From IMG/VR virus record IMGVR_UViG_3300037558_002783, positions 1-27,745 of that record: DNA of 27,745 nt; one strand, 5' to 3'. Positions 23,572 to 27,745 of this stretch are shown piece by piece; position 1 is the first letter of the stretch, and every line of letters begins with the position of its first letter. Made by a program: the position numbers and the translations under genes. The notes beneath the pieces were generated by a model, which saw only the letters and a list, made by a program, of their open reading frames with translations, did no database searches and had not been told where the DNA came from. This DNA is from a virus.

Positions 23572-23836
23572 CAGGATCCCCTCCGGTCAGCAGCGAATAC
23601 AAAACCCGCACCCCATGCACACCGACCGTCACACGAAGGATAGGCACCCCGTCGATAGAAAACGAAGCTACATCACCCCGTAACACGCGCCGGCAACGTC
23701 CGCCCAAAGAAGCCAACGGCGGTGTGCCTGGAGCGCCGGAGATTTCAAAATACGCCTGCAGATTCTTCTCCAGCAAGCCATCAAGCTCGCGGGCATTGCT
23801 TTGGATGATCTCATGCGCTTCGCGACCATATTCCAT
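23555..23836 (-). CDS. Small protein of unknown function
   Basis: 93 residues starting MEYGREAHEIIQSNARELDG from the ATG at 23836, with AAGGGGGG a few bases upstream; a start 14-17 codons earlier is possible but lacks a site. The first 35 residues form a Glu/Gln-rich helix. The rest is a small beta part: RVLRGDVASFSIDGVPIL, then RVTVGVHGVRVLYSLLTGG. No Cys pair, membrane or signal segment. It is coupled to the 138-residue gene that follows. Function unknown. Confidence 0.55.
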   Translation of the reverse strand: MEYGREAHEIIQSNARELDGLLEKNLQAYFEISGAPGTPPLASLGGRCRRVLRGDVASFSIDGVPILRVTVGVHGVRVLYSLLTGGDPDEAES

Positions 23837-23887
23837 TTTCCCCCCTTGTTTTGCGCATTTTTTAACACGCTCCGGCATGTCAGGCAA

Positions 23888-24538
23888 TCAATATCCGGCA
23901 CGCGGATCCGCGGGAGTCCATGCGTCACCACCGGCAGATGACTTGAACGGGTAGCCGTCAATGGCAGACAGCGCCATGAGCAGGGCAGTCACCTCCGGCG
24001 CCGTTGCCCAATCGAGTTCGGACAGGTCGCGCCCCAGGGAGGACAGCGCCGCCCTGGTCCGTTCCGCCCCACCGAAAAACATCGTCTTTTGCCCGCTGGT
24101 GCGCAGATGCACGCGCATGGCCAACCATTCCGGCGTATAAAGATCTCGTAACTCGCGGATCTTCACACGCGCCAACCGGCTCGCATAACGCCTCCGATTG
24201 AATTCGCGCAGGTCGTTACCGAACTCTGGCCTGGGCTGCGCAACCCACTCACGGATCATGCACCGGCCCTGCACCGCGGCCATGGCCTCGAACATGGAAT
24301 TCACGGACAGAAAATTTTCACCCTGCCACGAAGCCCATTCGTGCAGCACATGCAGATCATGCACGTCCCGAAATTCCTCGTTCGGCCTGGCTGCCTCGGC
24401 CAGGGCCAGCATGAATCCAGGACGCCCCTTTGACGGCCATCCTATCCCGCCGGAAAATCGCCTGACCTGGACACGCGGCCGGCCAGGCAGCTCCAGGTAA
24501 TACGCCTCAACCATCCCGCTCCTGTCATGCACAATCAT
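23888..24538 (-). CDS. Protein of unknown function behind the large terminase
   Basis: 216 residues starting MIVHDRSGMVEAYYLELPGR from the ATG at 24538, with GAGGGAG upstream, 11 bases after the terminase stop. The longer frame of 239 codons starts inside the terminase gene and is unlikely. It is Arg-rich in the middle (REFNRRRYASRLARVKIREL) and Ala/Leu-rich near the end (APEVTALLMALSAIDG), with Trp and Phe residues scattered but no catalytic or metal site visible. It could be a head-assembly or packaging accessory factor by position only. Confidence 0.55.
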   Translation of the reverse strand: MIVHDRSGMVEAYYLELPGRPRVQVRRFSGGIGWPSKGRPGFMLALAEAARPNEEFRDVHDLHVLHEWASWQGENFLSVNSMFEAMAAVQGRCMIREWVAQPRPEFGNDLREFNRRRYASRLARVKIRELRDLYTPEWLAMRVHLRTSGQKTMFFGGAERTRAALSSLGRDLSELDWATAPEVTALLMALSAIDGYPFKSSAGGDAWTPADPRAGY

Positions 24539-24549
24539 TTGCCACTCCC

Positions 24550-26154
24550 TCAGCTCAAGTCGCAATCGCCGAAACCACTGCCCATCAAACGATTTCGGGC
24601 CATCCACGCATAGTTGAACGCATGCCTGAAATGATCAGCCCCAAGACGCTTCCAGACTTTTGTCCGGTTCCCCTCGTCGTCCTCTTCCCAGGTGCTGGCC
24701 ACATTGTGGCATTGGTCCGCAAATTCCCGCACGACCTCGCAGTCAGCAGGCAGCGCCACAGCCCCGTCCTTGAGCGCGTCGTGGGAGTCATCCATGGTTT
24801 CCGTCCGCGGACTCCCCACTTTCATGTGCTTCTCATCCCAGGACGTCACCTTACCGGTATTGTACCAATTCAAAAACGCCTTGCCTGCCAGCTCCTCGCT
24901 CTCGGCCACGCGCTTCGCGGCTCGCGTCTCGGGCATACCGTCGATGACCCCGCAATGCACGCCAAGCGCCCGTGCCAGCTTCGGCAGCTCTTCCCACTCG
25001 CGCAGTACGCCCAGGTACACAATCCGGTCCGGCCAACTCTTGCCCACGACCACATGCAGATACCGGGCACCCTGGTCCACACCCATCCAGCATGGCCCAC
25101 GGTCCTGCAGCACAAGCCTGTGCCCTGCACACAGTGCCAGCACCTGCTCTTTCGACAGCCTGGCGTCGGACTCGATGTATGCCGACCCGATCACGTAATT
25201 CCAAAACGGTGGCGCCGTGCGCGTCGTCAACTTATGCAGAGAGTCCAGGATACTTGCCGGCGTCCTAAACAGGCTCCACAGATTCGAGTAGGCGTAACCA
25301 CGCATCTCCGTCACGCCCGGGTATTTCGCCACCCACTGCCCAACTGCCGGATCCAGCGCTGCGTCACGGCAGTGCTGACACAGCCGCACGACCTCGCCGC
25401 GCAGATCGACGATGATTTCCTGATCCAGCCCAATCGACGGGTTGAAGAAATCTTCCATGCACGTCCATCCCCCGCACTTCTTGCACTTGAGCATCCAGAA
25501 CCGCTGGTCCGTCTGCTGGAACTTTCGATCAATGCCGTAATCCGGGATCGTCGGATTCGAAAGATAATGCTCCCACTTGAAGTCGGAATGTTCCATGCGG
25601 CCCCGGGCCGCCCCTTCGACGGCCTCTGCCATCAGGTCAAACTCGTCGTAGATCACGAAGTCCGCCGGGTCCGAACGCAGGCCCTCCTCCGATTTCGTAC
25701 CGCGGAACAACAGGTTCACCCCATTGAAACGCTTCAGGCCGACACTGTCCGTGTCCTGCAGGTATCGACCGATAATCTCCGGATTACGCTCCACCAGAGG
25801 TGCGATACGTGACCGCGAGAAGTCGCCGATACCGGTCTTTGACGGGAACAGGTACAAAATACCGACCATGGCCAGATACCTGGCAGCATGAAACATGCGC
25901 AGCATCGCCCGCGTCGAGTTACCGCGCTGCGTCGATTTGCGCTCCACCTGACACGGATGATCGTCGGCATACGGCTCGACCAGATACTCATGCCGGTCAA
26001 ATGTGAACGGGCCGCGGTCCAGCACAATTGCCTGCCCACCAGGATACGTCCCGGCCGCCCACTCCCCTACATTCCCAGGCGGTACCTCCGGCACCTTCAC
26101 CGCCGTCGACAACTGATCCACAAAAGACCCAAACAGATCACCCTTTGGCTTCAC
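24550..26154 (-). CDS. terL: Terminase large subunit (packaging ATPase-nuclease) with zinc ribbon
   Basis: 534 residues from a GTG at 26154 with GGGAGG six bases upstream; the TTG nine codons earlier would lie in the preceding gene, which it already overlaps by 17 bases. The ATPase part has a Walker A variant RKSTQRGNST (72-81, K73) and Walker B FVIYDE (D170, E171). A zinc-ribbon insert follows (C224-x2-C227 and C259-x2-C262), resembling the GpA-type terminases of lambda-like phages. The RuvC-like nuclease part shows D360 (MGVDQG), D405 (VIDG) and D507 (ADHFRHAF), the three usual acidic residues. It packages the phage genome into the procapsid together with the small subunit and portal. All key residues are present, so it should be functional. 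Confidence 0.9.
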   Translation of the reverse strand: MKPKGDLFGSFVDQLSTAVKVPEVPPGNVGEWAAGTYPGGQAIVLDRGPFTFDRHEYLVEPYADDHPCQVERKSTQRGNSTRAMLRMFHAARYLAMVGILYLFPSKTGIGDFSRSRIAPLVERNPEIIGRYLQDTDSVGLKRFNGVNLLFRGTKSEEGLRSDPADFVIYDEFDLMAEAVEGAARGRMEHSDFKWEHYLSNPTIPDYGIDRKFQQTDQRFWMLKCKKCGGWTCMEDFFNPSIGLDQEIIVDLRGEVVRLCQHCRDAALDPAVGQWVAKYPGVTEMRGYAYSNLWSLFRTPASILDSLHKLTTRTAPPFWNYVIGSAYIESDARLSKEQVLALCAGHRLVLQDRGPCWMGVDQGARYLHVVVGKSWPDRIVYLGVLREWEELPKLARALGVHCGVIDGMPETRAAKRVAESEELAGKAFLNWYNTGKVTSWDEKHMKVGSPRTETMDDSHDALKDGAVALPADCEVVREFADQCHNVASTWEEDDEGNRTKVWKRLGADHFRHAFNYAWMARNRLMGSGFGDCDLS

Positions 26155-26398
26155 CAAAAACCTCCCTTGCCCGTACAACAATGCGCGGAGTCAAACCCCT
26201 ATTTTCATTACATGCGGCAAAATCCATCGCCAACTCCATCGCTGCGGCGTACTGGTTCCAAAGCTCAATACCTACCGCCTCCATGCCGCAGCACTTTACG
26301 GTGACTACTACACTGCCAGCGCACCCTTCGTATTCGGGACGCCAAATGGACTTTTTGACATCTTTCCCGCACAACGGGCACTTTGCAATCTTGTTCAT
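26138..26398 (-). CDS. Lar-like zinc-ribbon protein, second copy
   Basis: 86 residues, ATG overlapping the upstream stop (ATGA) and GGAGGAG before it. MNKIAKCPLCGKDV, then VVVTVKCCGMEAV, GIELWNQYAAAM forms the CPxCG ... C.CG....... WN pattern of Lar-type (restriction alleviation) proteins; the first knuckle is CPLC and the second is reduced to a CC pair, so metal binding may differ. The YAAAMELA helix is shared with the first copy at 26688-26966. Lar proteins of the Rac prophage modulate type I restriction in E. coli; for phage-borne relatives the true role is mostly untested. Its 3' end overlaps the terminase start. Confidence 0.65.
   Translation of the reverse strand: MNKIAKCPLCGKDVKKSIWRPEYEGCAGSVVVTVKCCGMEAVGIELWNQYAAAMELAMDFAACNENRGLTPRIVVRAREVFGEAKG
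26228..26251. repeat. 24-bp near-identical repeat shared with 26814-26837 in the paired Lar-like genes
   Basis: Both Lar-like genes carry the plus-strand pattern CGCCAACTCCATCGC, one variable base, then GCGGCGTA, at 26228-26251 and 26814-26837. The shared DNA encodes the YAAAMELA helix and supports descent of the two genes from one duplicated ancestor. Confidence 0.75.
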
Positions 26399-26691
26399 TT
26401 CTCCTCCAGTGCGCGACGGAAAACTTGCAACACGCAGTCCGGCTTACATTCCTCTGAATAATTACCTTGGCCACTGGCCCACTTCACGACCCCACAGCCG
26501 AAACAATATCCGACGCCGCTGTAGTCGTTTTTCGTTTTCGGTATTTTTCGAAGGATGTTCTTTCCAGCCCCCTCCAGCCTCTCCACACGGTCGAGAAGGG
26601 CGGCGTAGTCGGCTTCGAGTTTGAAAAAATCTTTATACGACACAAACGGCCCAAACACCGATTCTTGCATCTGGTATCTCTTCACGCTCAT
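26395..26691 (-). CDS. Coiled-coil plus Cys-rich small protein between the Lar-like genes
   Basis: 98 residues; ATG overlaps the upstream stop (ATGA) with GGAGGTG before it. Residues 20-45 form a heptad helix (FFKLEADYAALLDRVERLEG). Residues 58-85 contain GVGYCFGCGVVKW and EECKPDC, four Cys residues arranged as C-x2-C ... C-x3-C, suitable for one zinc. The end is a helix LQVFRRALEEK. Joined by ATGA junctions to both Lar-like genes, it probably works with them or with packaging; no family recognised. Confidence 0.6.
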   Translation of the reverse strand: MSVKRYQMQESVFGPFVSYKDFFKLEADYAALLDRVERLEGAGKNILRKIPKTKNDYSGVGYCFGCGVVKWASGQGNYSEECKPDCVLQVFRRALEEK

Positions 26692-26966
26692 TTGAACACC
26701 TCCAAGACGCGCATTTTAGCATCAAAAAGCATACTCTCGCTTGCCTCAAGTGCGGCTTCAAGTCTGTCCAATGGCACGCTCCAGACCGCGTTGGACGCTG
26801 CCACTTCAGCCTTCGCCAACTCCATCGCGGCGGCGTATTTTTTCCAGATCTCCGGCGGCATTTCCGTCACGCACTGGACACATCGAACAACTTTTGTCCC
26901 ACACACTATGAGCCTTCGCACTTCCGGTTCACTCCCACACATAGGACACTTTGCAATATCGCTCAT
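26688..26966 (-). CDS. Lar-like zinc-ribbon protein, first copy
   Basis: 92 residues from the ATG at 26966, overlapping the small-terminase stop (TGATG), with GGAGGGA upstream; the 147-codon frame starts inside the previous gene. MSDIAKCPMCGSEPEVRR, then VVRCVQCVTEMPPEIWKKYAAAM carries CPxCG ... CxxC and the W..Y helix of the Lar pattern, here with both knuckles intact. A longer helical tail (EVAASNAVWSVPLDRLEAALEA) has no counterpart in the second copy. Likely function: DNA- or protein-binding zinc-ribbon factor, perhaps restriction evasion; unproven. Confidence 0.65.
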   Translation of the reverse strand: MSDIAKCPMCGSEPEVRRLIVCGTKVVRCVQCVTEMPPEIWKKYAAAMELAKAEVAASNAVWSVPLDRLEAALEASESMLFDAKMRVLEVFK

Positions 26967-27535
26967 CACTTCCCTCCAGCCGCCACCTGCGGCATGCCAA
27001 GATCTATCGAGTCTCGCAGTGTCCGCGTCTGCACCAGGCGCGCGACGATCCGCTGTGCCGTCTCCGGGTTCTCGCGCTGGATCTCTTCCATGACAACGCG
27101 CTGAAACTCGGCAACCCTCTCCATGTTGCAATACTTCTCGCGCATGGTGAAGTGCAGCTCCACCTGCTTGCGCGTCTCAGCCATGAGCGACACCAGGAAC
27201 TTGTCCGGACTGCCGCTGCAGACTCGACGCAACTTGCTCTTGAGCTCGTAGTGCTCATTCCCGTCGGTCTGAAGAACAGACTTGATCAGGTCGATCAGGC
27301 CCTGCGCGTCCTCGGCCAGCTGGACAACCACGCCGGCTTCATCGAGCTGCTTACGGATCATCTCGCCAACCGGCGCCGACAAGGCCATAGCTTTGGCTGT
27401 GCGCGTCCGAAACCGCTTCAGACACTTGGACGTACTGGATTCGCTCAAGCCAAACCGGCCGCCCGCCTCTCGCTGCGACAATCCTTCCTCCGACATCAAG
27501 CGCAGGATCTCTGCAGCTTTCTGATTCGGCCCCAT
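26966..27535 (-). CDS. terS: HTH protein, probable terminase small subunit
   Basis: 189 residues starting MGPNQKAAEILRLM from the ATG at 27535, with AGGAGGT seven bases upstream; the 210-codon frame would start before this strong site. Residues 5-40 form a helix-turn-helix (LRLMSEEGLSQREAGGRFGL, then SESSTSKCLKRF), suited to recognising the packaging site. Residues 60-150 are long helices (ELKSKLRRVC, AETRKQVELHFTMREKY, ERVAEFQRVVMEE) that could form the oligomerisation core, followed by a short tail. As the first gene of the packaging block, three small genes ahead of the large subunit, it is best read as the small terminase. A transcription regulator with HTH is the alternative. Confidence 0.65.
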   Translation of the reverse strand: MGPNQKAAEILRLMSEEGLSQREAGGRFGLSESSTSKCLKRFRTRTAKAMALSAPVGEMIRKQLDEAGVVVQLAEDAQGLIDLIKSVLQTDGNEHYELKSKLRRVCSGSPDKFLVSLMAETRKQVELHFTMREKYCNMERVAEFQRVVMEEIQRENPETAQRIVARLVQTRTLRDSIDLGMPQVAAGGK

Positions 27536-27624
27536 GACTCTACCTCCTGCTTTTCTTCGCGGCGCTCTACCCAGCCAAAACCCGACCGCATAACACACAA
27601 TGAACCTGACGAACAGCCCACACC

Positions 27625-27713
27625 CGAGAAAACCCGGAATGTTTTCGAGAAAATTTACCGGCGTTTTCGAGAGTCACCTGATTAGACTTCGCTTCGCGCA
27701 CGACCTTCCGAGA
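27625..27713. repeat. Spaced CGAGA repeats upstream of the small terminase
   Basis: CGAGA occurs at 27625, 27646, 27668 and 27709 (spacing 21, 22 and 41 bp, close to whole helical turns). The first two extend to CGAGAAAA, and GTTTTCGAGA occurs twice at 27641-27650 and 27663-27672, each preceded by CCGG. The block is A+T-richer than its surroundings and lies 90-180 bases ahead of the small-terminase start, in a 210-base end region without a gene. It may be a binding site for that HTH protein (packaging start) or an operator. Confidence 0.5.
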
Positions 27714-27745
27714 CGACAGGGGTACCCCCCCGCCCCCTCCATCAT

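Overview
The window is a stretch of tailed-phage genome, either a free phage or a prophage. It holds one continuous late-gene block, and every supported gene is on the minus strand, so gene order is best read from the right end to the left. No host gene, integrase, repressor, replication gene, tRNA, IS element or CRISPR array was seen. The host is probably a GC-rich Gram-negative bacterium: base composition is high in G+C, Shine-Dalgarno sites are strong and purine-rich, and the lysis block contains a lipoprotein of the kind used to breach an outer membrane. The sequence alone does not name the host or the phage genus. The N4-gp56-type major capsid protein, the long portal, and a tail region ending in a GNAT-like protein followed by helical and Ala/Gly-rich proteins (an arrangement resembling the P22 gp14-gp7-gp20-gp16 order) point to a short-tailed (podovirus-like) virion.

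From right to left: (1) A leader with three or four spaced CGAGA-containing repeats (27625-27713). (2) Packaging: an HTH small-terminase candidate, two paralogous Lar-like zinc-ribbon proteins flanking a third Cys-rich protein, and the large terminase. (3) Three unrecognised small genes closed by a strong intrinsic terminator (23097-23133). (4) A lysis cassette placed unusually between packaging and head genes: a membrane-anchored GAF-like protein, a GH108-type muramidase, a lipoprotein, a protein with a phospholipase-A2-like CG...C..HD signature, and a 50-residue membrane peptide. A second, weaker terminator candidate follows. (5) Head: a hidden 38-residue basic ORF, portal, a small coupled gene, scaffold and major capsid, closed by a textbook terminator with a TTCG loop (16253-16278). 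(6) Connector: a 102-residue protein and two head-tail adaptor candidates. (7) Tail and receptor-binding region: a modular carbohydrate-binding protein, small accessory proteins, a large tail protein that fuses a LamG-like domain, repeats and an M14 zinc carboxypeptidase, an Ig-like small protein, a beta-rich nozzle-like protein, a 1024-residue coiled-coil fibre and its small partner. (8) DNA ejection: GNAT-like protein, helical protein, Ala/Gly-rich membrane-prone protein and a long helical protein cut by the left window edge.

Most neighbours overlap by 1-4 bases (ATGA, GTGA, TGATG or TAATG junctions), which indicates translational coupling in a long polycistronic message. Terminators after the pre-lysis genes and after the capsid gene would set expression levels. 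Function calls come from motif reading only; no database search was possible.
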